Assembly: GCA_030765055.1 (NCBI GenBank)
Contig: CM060953.1
Coordinates: 98,259,201-98,323,200 of the forward strand
From: Mantis religiosa
Lineage: Eukaryota > Arthropoda > Insecta > Mantodea > Mantidae
Length of the DNA: 64,000 nucleotides
Reading direction: 5' to 3'
In this document: positions 21,008-31,270 of the stretch, in pieces
How positions within the stretch are numbered: the first letter of the stretch is position 1
How the letters are laid out: each line of letters opens with the position of its first letter
Notes under the pieces: generated by a model
Seen by the model: the letters and a program-made list of their open reading frames with translations, nothing else
Told to the model about the DNA's origin: nothing
The model's database searches: none
Made by a program: the position numbers and the translations under genes

Positions 21008-22342
21008 CGAGGGCTATCCAGAAAGTAGATTACGTTTTCGTCTGTTTCCGCTAGGGGCGGGGCTAGCGCGGCCATCTTCAGGTCAGAGCATTGCGCAGCT
21101 CAGTCGGCATCTAGCCGTGCTAGTGAGAGGTTCGTGCTGTGCTCCGTTCAGATACTGTGACGGTTTGAAATGTCTGCGTTAATTGAAAATCCCGCGAGCT
21201 GCGAGGTGCGTGCAGTAATAAGGTTTCTGACTGCAAAAAACTGTAAACCGATAGAAATCTATCGGCAGCTTTGTGAAGTGTATGGGGACAACATTATCAC
21301 TGAAGGTGGAGTGCGTCAGTGGGTCATCAGATTTAAAAATGGCCGAACCAATGTTCACGACGAAGATCGAAGTGGGAGACCCAGCATAGTGACTGCCGAA
21401 CTTGTCGAAAAAGTCGATGCTAAAGTCCGTGAAAATCGAAGGTTCACAATAACGGAACTTTCTTTGAGTTTTCCACAAATTTCGCGAAGTTTGTTGCACG
21501 AAATCATCAGCGAAAAGCTTGGTTACCACAAGTTTTGTGCAAGATGGATTCCAAAAATCTTGACAGAGGACCACAAAAATCAGCGAATGGCTGCAGCGTT
21601 GAACTTTTTGGACGTTTACCATAAGGATGGTGACTCTTTACTCGATCACATCGTTACTGGTGACGAAACATGGGTGAAACACGTGAACTGTGAAACGAAA
21701 TTGCAATCAATGCAGTGGGGGCACACAAGTTCTCCCCAAAAACCCAAGAAATGCATGCAAACAATGTCGGCAAGGAAGATGATGGCGACTGTTTTTTGGG
21801 ACAGAAAAGGTGTGATTTTGGTGGACTTCCTGGAAAGAGGCACTACAATAAACTCTCAAAGGTATTGCCAAACTCTCCAAAAACTCAGAAGAGCCATTCA
21901 AAACAAGCGCAGAGGAATGTTGAGCTCTAAGATCTTGTTGATTCACGACAACGCCCGGCCCCACACGGCAAATGTCACTCGTGAAGTTCTTGAATCTTTT
22001 AAGTGGGAGTTGTTTCCTCATCCGCCGTACAGTCCCGACCTGGCACCGAGCGACTTCCTCCTATTCCCAGCAATGAAGAAGTGGCTGGCTATGCAGCGTT
22101 TTGATGACGACACACAGCTGCAAGAAGAGGTAACGAAGTGGTTGAAGGTGCAGGCGGCCGAATTTTTCGACGAAGGAATTTCCAAGCTCGTACATCGCTA
22201 CGATAAATGCCTTAATTTGAATGGTGACTATGTCGAAAAGTAGTATTTGAGTGTGGCTTTCATCTGTATATAATAAAATTTCTTTCCTATACTTTGTTTA
22301 CTTTTTATTCCAAAACGTAATCTACTTTCTGGATAGCCCTCG
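21008..22342 (+). mobile_element. Complete mariner transposon with perfect terminal repeats
   Basis: 1335 bp bounded by TA at 21006-21007 and 22343-22344. The first 31 bases, starting CGAGGGCTATCCAGAAAG, are exactly inverted at the right end. It sits in the LINE endonuclease region; removing it restores the neighbouring reading. Perfect ends and an unbroken transposase indicate a very recent insertion. Confidence 0.95.
21170..22243 (+). CDS. Mariner transposase (DD34D), intact
   Basis: 357 residues from ATG 21170, normal length for mariner. The N-terminal half holds two helix-turn-helix segments for terminal-repeat binding and the linker DEDRSGRPS (64-72). The catalytic domain has VTGDETWV with D165, IHDNARPHT with D260 and PYSPDLAPSDF with D295. 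The last two aspartates are separated by 34 residues, as required for DD34D. The enzyme cuts and pastes the element into TA sites in the nucleus. No stop or frameshift was seen. The start is favoured because it follows a short leader after the left repeat and matches mariner N-termini. Confidence 0.95.
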   Translation: MSALIENPASCEVRAVIRFLTAKNCKPIEIYRQLCEVYGDNIITEGGVRQWVIRFKNGRTNVHDEDRSGRPSIVTAELVEKVDAKVRENRRFTITELSLSFPQISRSLLHEIISEKLGYHKFCARWIPKILTEDHKNQRMAAALNFLDVYHKDGDSLLDHIVTGDETWVKHVNCETKLQSMQWGHTSSPQKPKKCMQTMSARKMMATVFWDRKGVILVDFLERGTTINSQRYCQTLQKLRRAIQNKRRGMLSSKILLIHDNARPHTANVTREVLESFKWELFPHPPYSPDLAPSDFLLFPAMKKWLAMQRFDDDTQLQEEVTKWLKVQAAEFFDEGISKLVHRYDKCLNLNGDYVEK

Positions 22343-22489
22343 TATTTGATAACCTGGAATGCTAAAGCGTGCTTTGGATATTAGAAAAGTTTCATTGACT
22401 AGCCCTACTGTGATGTGTTGATAGAGGTAATGTTTTAATTCCTGTAGTTTACTTCTGCCCCCCCCCCCTTATGTTCCAGTAAAGGGATT

Positions 22490-24450
22490 TTGTGTGTGTC
22501 TGATGCTTGTGGGTGTTGCGTTGTGCATTAGCCATCATTTTGGAGAGGCTGAGTGGAGCTGGTCCTTGTGGTTATCCTGTGACTGCATCATCTGCATTGG
22601 CTCTGGAGCCTACCATCATGCTCCAGAGCGTGTGCCAGCTTGGCAAGCTCGGTCAGGAACAGCATCTGGTGCATTTGCGCGTCGTATTGGCTGTACTGCC
22701 GCTTACCGTACAGATTATTCCACATCTGCATGAGGTCATATCCCTGCATGTAGCTGTCAGGAGCAGCATTAGCTTTGTTGGGCTAGCTAGATTCAACGTG
22801 TCTTTTCCCTCGTTTGTTTCACTGAAGTGGACAATGTGCTTTTTAGTGAGGCGGTCGTTCAGGTTCAAAATGGCCTTATCCTTCATTTTTTGAGCTAGCA
22901 CAATTTTCGGAAGAGGTGTATCAGCGTTTTCAGTTTCTCTTGCCTCTGGAGTTTGGTTTCTAAGGCACACTTGTGTTATTGCTGTTTGATCTGCTTGGCT
23001 GTTGATGATACTGTGGCTCCTGTCACTGATTTAGCTCCCATTGCTGATGGTAGGCTCGTCTCTGGTGGTAGGTGTGTTCCTCCTGTCGTTGGTGGTCATG
23101 CTGAGCCCCTCCCGTAGGGGAGTTGTTTGGATTGGGTTGGACTCGAGGGGGCAGTGTGTTCCCGACACCCACGGGTAAATGGGTACTTCCGGCCAGGTTA
23201 CGGCCGCCCGGAGGGAGTAGAGGGTTGCCTGAATAGTCCCGGGTACTAGCCTGCAGAGCTAGTAGAAGGTGTGCTAGATCACCATTCGGCCCCACCGAGG
23301 TTATCGGTAGTCTTCCCTGCGGGGTTGACGCGCGTAAGTGGCGTATCCACTTCCATCCCGTCTTGACATTGTGCTCAGTGGGGGGGGGGGGGGGGGCTTT
23401 TTAGACTCCAGATATTGCCCTATGGAAAGAGCCCCGGAGTTTCCATCGCTCCCGGGTAGAAGGAAGCCCAGGTCCTTGGTCCTACGGGTCCAGGACTAAT
23501 GGGAGTAGAACCTCTGAGCTTAACTGTCGTTGGTGGTAATTTATGGTACGGAGCACTGGGCCTCTTGTTACTTGGGCATAGCTACCCCTCTGCTCAGAGA
23601 TCGTCCCCCATATAGTTGCTGGTTGTCTTACGGCTGTCCTGTTGCTGATCTCTGGTAAACTGGGCAGCCCTGCCAGCGGACCTCGTGCTTTGATGAGTTG
23701 CACAGGGTGCATCTTCTGTATGTGCTCGGGCAGGGGAGACCCTATTATGGTGTGGTCCAGCACAGTGGGAGCATACTTGCAGAGCTTGGAAGTTTCGCGT
23801 GAGGTGCCAGAATCTCAGGCACCTTCTGCATTGTGGGGGGACCATTTGGCGCCCGATAGTTCTCCACCATTATTCTGCAGTGGAAGAGGTCTCTTTAGTT
23901 GTTTAATGGCCTGTGAGCTTTCTATGTTGAGCTGCTCCACTAGGAACATTGGGATGTGTGTCCTTTGTCTCACTGAGAAGAGCTTTTTAAAATTTAGAAG
24001 TTCTAGCCTCAGCGCTTCTAACTCCTACTTGAGCTCTGATGGATCTACGTTGGGGTATAGGCCCTTTATCACCACTTTATAGGTTGTGTCCGTCATTGGT
24101 TGTGTTATATGGAAAGGTACCTTGCTGTACTTGCAGAACCTGATAAAATTACTGTAGTCGTTGAGTGGTAAACTCAAAGCAATGGTAGTGCTCCCTATAT
24201 GATGCCTTATACCCTTGGGGTCTGTACTTCTGGTCAAAATCTTTGGTGATTGAGGCCATGCTCCTAGTGCAGTAATTGGCTACATACATCTTTGGGATGT
24301 TCCTCCTCTCTTGGTCCATGTAGGTAGGAGTTGGCATTATGGCCCTTATGTTTTCATCTTGTATTTGAATGGCTGGGATTGGGGATCCTCTGTGGTCATC
24401 AATAGGCCAATCGTCGCTGTCACTGGTTGCGGCTACCTGTAGTCCAGTGA
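22490..24450 (-). pseudogene. Jockey-like LINE ORF1 (gag-like RNA-binding protein)
   Basis: Minus-strand pieces in order: an acidic leader with PTPTYMDQERRNIPKMYVAN (24149-24337), a segment TTYKVVIKGLYPNVDPSELK (24025-24237) that matches the domain before zinc knuckles in Jockey gag proteins, and a Cys/His region CRRCLRFWHL...CSHCAGPHHN (23594-23845), a partly decayed double zinc knuckle. A Pro/Gln/His-rich tail follows (23023-23295). These proteins coat the LINE RNA. Frameshifts, a G run near 23380 and missing Cys residues show decay. Confidence 0.75.
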
Positions 24451-24920
24451 CATCTTAGCCATTTGCTCCTGCGCTGTCAATCGTGGTGGGTTTTGGGTGT
24501 CAAGCGGGATCATGGCTATATATATATAGTGTGTGTGTGTGCATGTGTGTGTGTGCGTGCCCGTGCGTGTGCGCGTGCATACCTATGCCCGTTTACAGGC
24601 AGTTGTCTTATGTACTATCCCTGTCATAAAGAGGAACAAGAATAAAAGAAGCTATTTGAGGCCTAGCCGGTGACTTAAACCTAGATAGAATACAGGAAAA
24701 TAGGGGATAGAGAGAAAGAGGCAGCTAGCGAGCTCTAAGCAGTGCGGATAGCAGAAGACCGAACCTATGAAAGGTGCCTTGGTACCAGCCTAATGGCTGT
24801 TGGCTTTGGTCTTGCTATCCTACTCGTCTAACCCGCGAAGTACTTTACTAGAAGCTGCTTGTCTTTCGAACATAGCTCTCCTGCCCGATGTGCACTGGTC
24901 GCCGCTCTCTGCTGGACTCC
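24451..24920 (-). other. LINE 5' leader with TG repeat
   Basis: The stretch from the LINE start (24920) to ORF1. A TA/TG microsatellite lies at 24518-24580. No open frame. Confidence 0.55.
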
Positions 24921-25620
24921 CTGACTCACTAGCTGGAGATGTGGCCATATTCATACCTAGTCTGCTGTCTCGTGTTTGGCTCGGCTAGTGCTGCGTGTGA
25001 GGGACTGGTGGTAGGCAGGGACTAGCTGCTCTAGTGCAGTCGGAACTTGATTGGTTTGCATGTATTCTGTGATTATTAAATTGTTTTATCCACTCAAGGA
25101 TCGGATGCCAGTTTTTGTTTAGCTTTAAAACTTGCTCCTTCCTATAAAAATTGTAGGGATGCTTGTAAATTTCTATGGCTTCCTGTTGTAGCCTGGCATG
25201 ATAATATGGCTCAGATGGGAGGACTGATGCTTCCTGGTATTGAATTGTATGTTCTCCTTCTGCCCAAAGTGCATGTTCAGCAATTTCGGACTTTTCGAGG
25301 TGGCCTAGATGGCAGCATCTCTTGGTTCCGTGAAGCGGGTGTTGATGCTACATTGTGTAGTGCCTATATAAACTGAACCACAAGAGCAAGGGATTTTGTA
25401 CACGCCGGCCGAAGTAAGTGGGTCCCTGGTGTCTTTAGTGGAGCGTAATAGTGAACTGATTTGTCATGGGCTTGATTGTTTTGACATTATGGCGTTTGAG
25501 TAAGTGTTCTATCCTGTCTGTAACGTTTTTGAAGTAAGGCAGGAAGGCAGTGCCTTTGCTTTTGGGTGGTTCTTCTTTTTTGAGGAATCCTTCAAATCCA
25601 CAGCCCTGAGTTCTGCCACA
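24921..25620 (-). pseudogene. PLE-B left arm, C-terminal endonuclease remnant
   Basis: Minus-strand reading: PPKSKGTAFLPYFKNVTDRIEHLLKRHNVKT, then a decayed GIY-YIG stretch (LWFSLYRHY where VYIGTT is expected), KSEIAEHALWAEGEHTIQYQEASVL, YYHARLQQEAIEIYKHPYNF. It is the same protein as the right arm but starts further downstream, so the arms are unequal at the centre. Stops and frameshifts are frequent. Its 3' continuation lies at 14558-14376 on the far side of the LINE. Confidence 0.85.
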
Positions 25621-25621
25621 C

Positions 25622-26520
25622 AAACTATCTGTTTGGCACCGCTATGTGGACAACACCATCATCTGGAGTCACGGTGAGTCAGCACTTAACAGTTTTCAAC
25701 ATCCGAACATCAACCCACGTATCCAGTTTACTATGAAAAAAGAGATGGATGGACAGCTACAGCAGGCGGCACCCTTGGACACACGGTATACTGCAAGCCC
25801 ACACATGCGGACGGATATTTAAACAAGAACTCCAGTCACCATCCCAGACAGAAACGTGCCATGATAAAGACCCGTGCAGACCGCTGTGCCTGGATCTACG
25901 AGCTAGATTTGCTAAAACAAGAACTGCGCCATCTTGAACTGGCCCTCGTGATCAATGACTACACGGCACAAGAACTCTGCAAGCTATACAACCACAAGAA
26001 CCGCCCAAAGGCAAAGCAAAGGTACTGCCTTCCTGCCTTACTTAAAAAATGTTACAGCAGGATAGAATGCTTACTCAAGCGCCATAAGGTCAAAACCATC
26101 TTCAAGCCCACAAGGCAAATCAGTTCACTATTACACTCCCCTAAAGACCCCAGGGACCCACTTACTCAGCCGGCGTGTACAAAATCCCTTGCTCTTGTGG
26201 TTCAGTTTATATAGGCACTACACAACGTAGCGACAACACCTGTCTCACGGAACACAAGAGAAGCTGCCGTCTAAGCCACTCCGAGAAGTCTGCAGTTGCT
26301 GAACATGCATTTTGGACAGAAGAAGAACACACAATTCAATACCAGGAAGCATCAATCCTCTCACCTGAGCCATACTATCATGCCAAACTAATACGGAAAG
26401 CCATATAAATTTACAAGCACCCTATAATTTTAATAGGAAGGAGGAAGTTTTAAAGCTAAACAAAAACTGGCATCCAATCCTTGAGTGGATCAAACACTAA
26501 TAATCACAGAATACATGCAA
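25622..26520 (+). pseudogene. PLE-B right arm, RT catalytic box to endonuclease
   Basis: It begins inside the RT at WHRYVDNTIIW (the YVDD box as YVDN), then HPNINPRIQFTM, KAKQRYCLPALLKKCYSRIECLLKRHKVKT (25861-26214), and the endonuclease at 26175-26408: KIPCSCGSVYIGTTQRS, TEHKRSCRLSHSEKSAVAEHAF. Two or more frame changes and a stop before the linker make it defective. The downstream tail carries the hammerhead motif at 26676. Confidence 0.85.
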
Positions 26521-26675
26521 ACAAATCAACTTCCGACTGGACCGGAGCAGCTAGTCACTGACTACCACCAGCCCCTCACATGGAGTGCTAGCCGAGCCAA
26601 ATATGAGACGGCAGACTAGATATAAATACGGCCGCATCTCCAGCTAGTGAGTCAGTGTGACTGAAACTTCACCCA

Positions 26676-26733
26676 GAAGACTCAGACCAGTGATGATGTT
26701 CACTGCAGACATGAATGAAACATCTGGATCTTC
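26676..26733 (+). ncRNA. Hammerhead motif of PLE-B, right arm (inactive form)
   Basis: Collinear with the left-arm ribozyme, but the core reads GTGATGA (C3 changed to G). Helix II is weakened (GTTCAC with ATGAAT), about nine bases of helix I are missing, and helix III reads ACAT. These changes should abolish cleavage. Confidence 0.7.
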
Positions 26734-26784
26734 CAACTCCAGCAGAACACAGCTGCTGGGCACGGAAAATTCTTCTATCTACAA

Positions 26785-27310
26785 ATTTCCACCTTTGTTT
26801 TACTGTAGGGTGTAAATCCCTCATATGCAGCTCTGTGTTGAGCTTGCACCAAACACAAATCCTCCCTTCTATATCAAATACATAAAAGGGGCTTTCATTC
26901 TTAGTCTTTTTGTACAGTTTATTGAGCAGATTGCAACCTCTGTGCCCTGTTAGTTTGGTTTACATGAGGTCTTTTTCTTGCTACTCTTCCATTGTAGCCT
27001 TCCTCAATAAAAACCCTTCTAACTGGTTCTGGGTGCACATCTTGCAATACGGTCATCAGTTTTGGGGCACTCATTTTGGGATTACTTATGACGTTTCTCA
27101 TGAGCAGTCTTTTCTCTCTCTGATTCATCTTTTATGGATGTCCCGTTTGTGACAAATATGATTCTTCTTTTCTGTATCGTTGGATGATGTATCCAACAGT
27201 GCTTCTTGGTATATTCATCTTAGCAGCAGAGTGAAATATCACAAGATGTCGCTGTTCAAATGATCTGTTTCCTTTGCATCCCATTTGACTTTATGGTACA
27301 GCACAGATCA
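26785..27310 (-). pseudogene. Tc1-like transposase, N-terminal half (split element)
   Basis: Minus strand: an HTH start (KGNRSFEQRHLVIFHSAAKM, IPRSTVGYIIQRY), then 26919-27128 with MNQREKRLLMRNVISNPKMS, VRRVFIEEGYNGRVARKRP, and AYEGFTPYSKTK just before the break. The second half is at 13990-14375. The two-part DNA-binding domain and YNGRVARKRP are typical of Tc1. Stops are present. Confidence 0.8.
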
Positions 27311-27371
27311 CAGAAATTAGGTTTATCACTAACGGTAATGGAGGTGCAAGGCTCCCTGGTTTATAAATATC

Positions 27372-27880
27372 TTAAGTGGATTTTAGTTAATTGATGGAAA
27401 TTAACCATTTCTCCACATTAGCCATATATGGGCTAAGGTCTTTGATAGACAACATGAAGAATTCAATGCCATGGCCGGGACTTGAACCACTGATGGCCTG
27501 GTTTCCATCCAGTCGCTCTAACCCATTGAGCTACCATGGCCAACTAAATTCTCCATCTGACTCATATATTTCCCCGGTAGGCCATCTCGTATTCGAGATA
27601 CATCATTTGTGGCGATTTACTATAAGTACTTGAGTCCTAGGCCTCAGCATGTAACTCTTATTATTTTAACTGACCGTATAGATAGTCCGTATTGATAGTC
27701 AACATAGTCAACATGAAAAATTGAATGCCACGGCCGGGATTTGAACCACGGATCTCCTGGTTTCCGTCCACTCGCTCTAACCCATTGAGCTACCATGGCC
27801 AACCCGCCGTCATGAATGACACTAAATTCTCCATCTGACTCATATATTTCCCCAGTAGACCATTAGGAAATAGTAGATGT
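27372..27880 (-). repeat. tRNA-like foldback family, two copies in tandem (T4, T5)
   Basis: Minus-strand tRNA-like units at about 27464-27545 and 27722-27803, each followed by the family leader (CTCATATATTTCCCC, inverse of the T1 start). The left unit is preceded by the outer repeat TTAATTGATGGAAATTAAC and TAGCCATATATGGGCTAAGG, as in T6 and T8. They are separated by about 170 bp including the block ATTTACTATAAGTACTTGAG, seen also in T8. Confidence 0.8.
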
Positions 27881-29100
27881 GGCGCATGACCTTACTTGGA
27901 TGTGCATGAGTGACGTCATGCAAATCAATGGTAGGGGTAAGATCTCTGCTTTCACCAGCAGATTGCCGATAAAGCTAGTGGGTTAGATGACAGATGACTA
28001 ACCTGACACTCCTTTTTCTTCCAAATAAACAAGTGGACTTGACCATAAACTACTGCGCAACATTACATCATATGCCATGTCTAAAAAATATATCCGTACC
28101 TTGTGTCCTGTCTTGCTGCCATCTGTAAAGATTTCTGTTGCATAGATAACTCTCCTTCAACTTTTTGGAAATGTATTGATTCTATTGCATGACACAGTGT
28201 CTCATTTCCAGTGGTGCATCGTGTTCTGTCTAGGGTACCCCTTTTCGGGGGGGGGGGGGGGTGAGGAAGGCGGATAGGGAAATCAGAACAGAAAGTATAT
28301 ACAGAGAACAGAGGGTAAAGTTTTTGTTGGTGGAACAAATGAGAAAGTGAAATAAAATGTGCACACTGATCTGTCATTTGCACTTTGTTAGTGACAATAC
28401 CTATCAGCCCGAGGATTCAGTTTTCTTCCACGATGTGGCCGTCATGGTACTTTCTCCTTCCAATTTTGTGTTCATTGAGCTGAACACCATGGCCGGAACA
28501 GCCTAATTTGTCCGTTTGTGTTGTGACAAAACATTTGTCACAAATTACTGTGTTTGTCAGCAAATTCGTTGGCTCACTGATGTCATACAATCAACTCCCT
28601 TTTACACAAATACACGTCTTCGACACATTTCTACAGTGTTTCTTTATCTTTTTAGCACGAACTTTGTGCAGCTAGTGATTTCTCTGACATACAAAGCTTC
28701 ACCTCCTACATGGAGCTATATGCCGATTTATACAAACTCTGATATTCACCCATTAACTGCTCTGCTGCCTGTTTCACAGCCTGCCTATTCCTTATCACAG
28801 AGCCGCACTTACTGACCTGTGAAATACTTCCTGCACTCTCTACAGTCTGCCGACTGCCCACTACGAGCTTAGAACTTTTATGCACTTCTCGGTGACTGAT
28901 TAAGTGAATTTCTCCACAGCGCTGACGCCTTCCTCATGGAGTCGCACTAATCAACTCAACGCGAAGCTCGAAACATACACAAACTCTACAACTCTCACTG
29001 CTACTCTGTTCCGTTTCCCAGGCTTTGCATCTTCTTCATATAATTGCCAGGCGTAGCCAGAAACTTCTGGAATTGGAAACCTCTCGAATTACAAACTTAA
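27881..29100. other. No gene assigned
   Basis: It contains a G run (28247-28261) and a frame at 28516-28815 that I cannot assign. A minus-strand stretch around 28470-28560 has Cys/His residues (CDKCF, GHGVQLNEHK) that could be part of a zinc finger, too weak to annotate. Confidence 0.35.
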
Positions 29101-29500
29101 GATCTTTTGAGTAGTAATAATGCAGGGTTATTCTAAATGATGGACCCTTTATATAAAATTCGTACAAATCCAACATGAACCATCTTTATACCAATAAGCA
29201 GAGGAGTTTTCAAAGTTTTGTTTAATACAAAGTTTTGTTTTTATAAATGTGCAATGTGTCCATTTGCTGCACAGCAAACATCTACTCGACAGCCAAACTG
29301 ATCCCACACACAAGCAAGCATACCTTCTGTTACTGAGTGCACTGCAGCAGTGATACAGTTCCACAGATCATCCAGAGTTACAGGTAGAAGTGGGATGTAA
29401 GTAGCTTCCATAATGTAACCCTATAAGAAATAGTCACATGGAGTGAGATCAGGAGTTTCACTAGAGAGGTGCTCAAGGCTGACATCAAGATTACTCTGGA
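29100..29500 (-). pseudogene. C-terminal fragment of a Tc1/mariner-superfamily transposase
   Basis: Minus strand: SSETPDLTPCDYFL, stop, GYIMEATYIPLLPVTLDDLWNCITAAVHSVTEGM, ACVWDQFGCRVDVC, then stop. The PDLTPCDYFLWG block carries the third catalytic aspartate, and the VWDQ...RVDVC tail matches the group represented at 59376. It is a related but separate family. The end TAGAATAACCCTGCAT may be its terminal repeat. Confidence 0.7.
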
Positions 29501-29903
29501 GAGATTAAAAAAATAAATTAGCACAATTATAATTGATTCAGAAATTTTGACTGGCTTCAACCTCATGTAGAGTATAAAATACCAATAATCCCTCCTAGTA
29601 GAATGATGAACCTGATATTCACTGTCTGGTCTTAGATTTTAATTCAAATGACTGGGAGAAAGTGCAAGTTCTAGGAACATAAATAGCTAAAATCTGTTTG
29701 TGTTTTAAATCTGTTGTATGAAAATATCTTTTTGAGCTTTAAATTCATTTGGTTAAAAATAATTTTATATTAGCGGCCTAGGCAATACTGCTCATTGTGA
29801 ACATTGTTACCCTATTACTTCATTTGCGTTACCATTGTTTTTAGTGCAAATGGGACCTAATGACCCAAGTAGAAACTGATAGGGTATAATGTTTTCTTTT
29901 AAC
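29501..29903. other. No gene recognised
   Basis: AT-rich flank between a transposase fragment and tRNA-like copy T6. Confidence 0.4.
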
Positions 29904-29915
29904 ATTAAATAACAT

Positions 29916-30073
29916 CTTAGTTAATTGATGTAAATTAATCATTTCTTCACAGTAGCCATATATAGGCTAAGGTTTTTGATAGATAGAATCAACATGAAAA
30001 ATTCAAAGCCACGGCCGGGAGATCCGTGGTTCAAATCCTGGCCATGGCATTGAATTTTTTATATTGACTATCT
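29916..30073. repeat. tRNA-like foldback family, hairpin copy T6
   Basis: 158 bp with the perfect 12-bp direct repeat ATTAAATAACAT at 29904-29915 and 30074-30085. The left half is inverted tail sequence (ATGAAAAATTCAAAGCCACGGCCGGG), which switches directly into the plus-strand 3' half of the tRNA-like unit (GATCCGTGGTTCAAATCC, GGCATTGAATTTTTT). It therefore folds into a hairpin and lacks the D and anticodon arms. Confidence 0.85.
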
Positions 30074-30282
30074 ATTAAATAACATTTTTATATTGATGAC
30101 TAGACTTTGGATTTTGGATAAAAACCTTTTTTAATCCTTAAGCAATAACTCATAAAAACTTGCAAATACACGTTTCATACGAAACCATACCTAAAATTAG
30201 TTGTAATAGCACCTAAAAATGCCTATTTTGACAGTAAAGCCTAATTTTGTACCTACACATTCTTGGTGAGAATAAAATACTA

Positions 30283-31270
30283 CTAATATACACTGATGCA
30301 GCAGCGTACATGATTGCTGCAGTGCAGTTGCTTAAAGTGTTTTACCCTTCCGCCATGCACATTACTTGTGTTGCACATGGTGTTAACTGTATCACAGAGC
30401 ATATCACACAACAGTAACCAAATGGCAACAAATTGATTTCTACAGTGAAAACAATTTTCATCAAGGTTACAGATTTTCCATGAGAAATTGCCCAGTATTT
30501 CTCTACTGCCCGAACCTGTACTTAGATGCTGGGGAACATGTCTCAATGCTGCAGAATAATACAATGATCACTTTAGTGAAATGAAAGACGTTGTTTCAAA
30601 TCTGGAAAGACAAGTCTGCATGCATTGTGTCTGCAAAGCAAGTGATAGAAGATTCTGGTATTCAGAGGGATCTAGCATTTTTAAAGTCACACTTCACCTT
30701 CCTTATGCACGTTATCACCTGAAGCAGCACGAAAACCTCTGTATGAACAAATGCAAATATTTAATGCTATGCAAGAAAGGTTTAAAACGGTTCCTAGTTC
30801 TGTTGGAGATAAAATACTGGATAAACTGAAGAAAGTTCTGCAGAGGAATGTAAAATTGAAGGACCTACGTAATGCCTCAGATATCCTAGCAGGAAAAAGC
30901 ATGGAAGTACAATGTAACATTCCTGTCCATCCAGTGTCAAAGTTGAAATACGCACCTATTACTTCGGTGGAGTGTGTGTGTGTGTGTGTGTGTGTGGGGG
31001 GGGGGGGGGTGCGTGGGTGGGGGGTGCGTGTGCGCGTGGGTGGGTGCGCGTGCGTGGGTGGGCGGGTGCAGGTGTGCGCGCGTGGGTGGGCGCGCGCATG
31101 TGTGGGTGTGTGGTGTTTTAGGGCCCGTCGACAACAAGGTCATTTGGGCCTACTTCGGTGGATGTGGAGCGTTCATTTTCAGCTTACAAATTAGTGTTAA
31201 GTGACAGACAGCATTGCTTGTTGGTTGAAAATCTAAATAAAATATTAGTAACTTTTTGTGAAGCTAATAA
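30283..31270 (+). pseudogene. hAT-type transposase fragment with dimerisation region
   Basis: Plus-strand reading: TDAAAYMIAAVQLLKVFYPSA-like start, MHITCVAHGVN, NKLISTVKTIFIKV, LRCWGT-like block, then 30751-30950 with FKTVPSSVGDKILDKLKKVL. After an interruption comes SVDVERSFSAYKLVLSDRQ and LLVENLNKILVTFCE, the conserved hAT C-terminal dimerisation motif. The order matches hAT transposases with the DUF659 region. A TG/G-rich insert (30972-31150) splits the last motif. Stops and frame changes are present. Confidence 0.8.
30972..31150. repeat. TG/G-rich insert with 12-bp duplication inside hAT
   Basis: (TG)n, a G run and GTGGGTG-type repeats end in a complex segment GGGCCCGTCGACAACAAGG. TACTTCGGTGGA occurs at 30960-30971 and 31151-31162, so the segment looks like an insertion with target duplication rather than simple slippage. 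Confidence 0.75.

Larger units (their letters stand above)
20515..22470 (-). pseudogene. Jockey-like LINE ORF2, AP-type endonuclease (split by mariner)
   Basis: The N-terminal part (22470 to 22345) reads KLQELKHYL...ARFSIPGYQI. After the mariner it continues as ENL-HVHVHILPLNVMESTAI and then 20515-20943 with SDLNVKHPSWGC, RQLDIALF and ALASDHHAV, the D-L-N and SDH motifs of apurinic-like LINE endonucleases. The domain nicks target DNA. A G run (C run on the plus strand near 22450) disturbs the start of the domain, and frameshifts are present. Confidence 0.85.
14559..24920 (-). mobile_element. Jockey-like LINE, about 5.8 kb, with two nested insertions
   Basis: It interrupts the left arm of PLE-B. 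The 12-bp duplication CTGATTCACTAG (14547-14558) recurs as CTGACTCACTAG at 24921-24932. The 3' end carries an A-tail (T run at 14561-14572). Removing PLE-A (14963-18178 plus its duplication) and the mariner leaves about 5796 bp, full length for this LINE class. ORF1 (gag-like) and ORF2 (endonuclease then reverse transcriptase) are in the expected order but carry frameshifts and stops, so it is dead. Confidence 0.85.
14376..26784. mobile_element. PLE-B: inverted Penelope-like dimer (with later nested insertions)
   Basis: Flanked by the perfect 13-bp direct repeat ATTTCCACCTTTG (14363-14375 and 26785-26797) inside one Tc1 element. The left arm reads outward on the minus strand (25620 to 24921, then 14558 to 14376). 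The right arm reads outward on the plus strand (25622 to 26784). Both arms end in the same 3' region with a hammerhead motif and CTATCTACAAA. The left arm extends about 30 bp further (CCGGCCGTGAAAGCTTATGAC). Without the nested LINE the pair is about 2.0 kb. The arms differ by many point changes, so this dimer is old. Confidence 0.85.
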
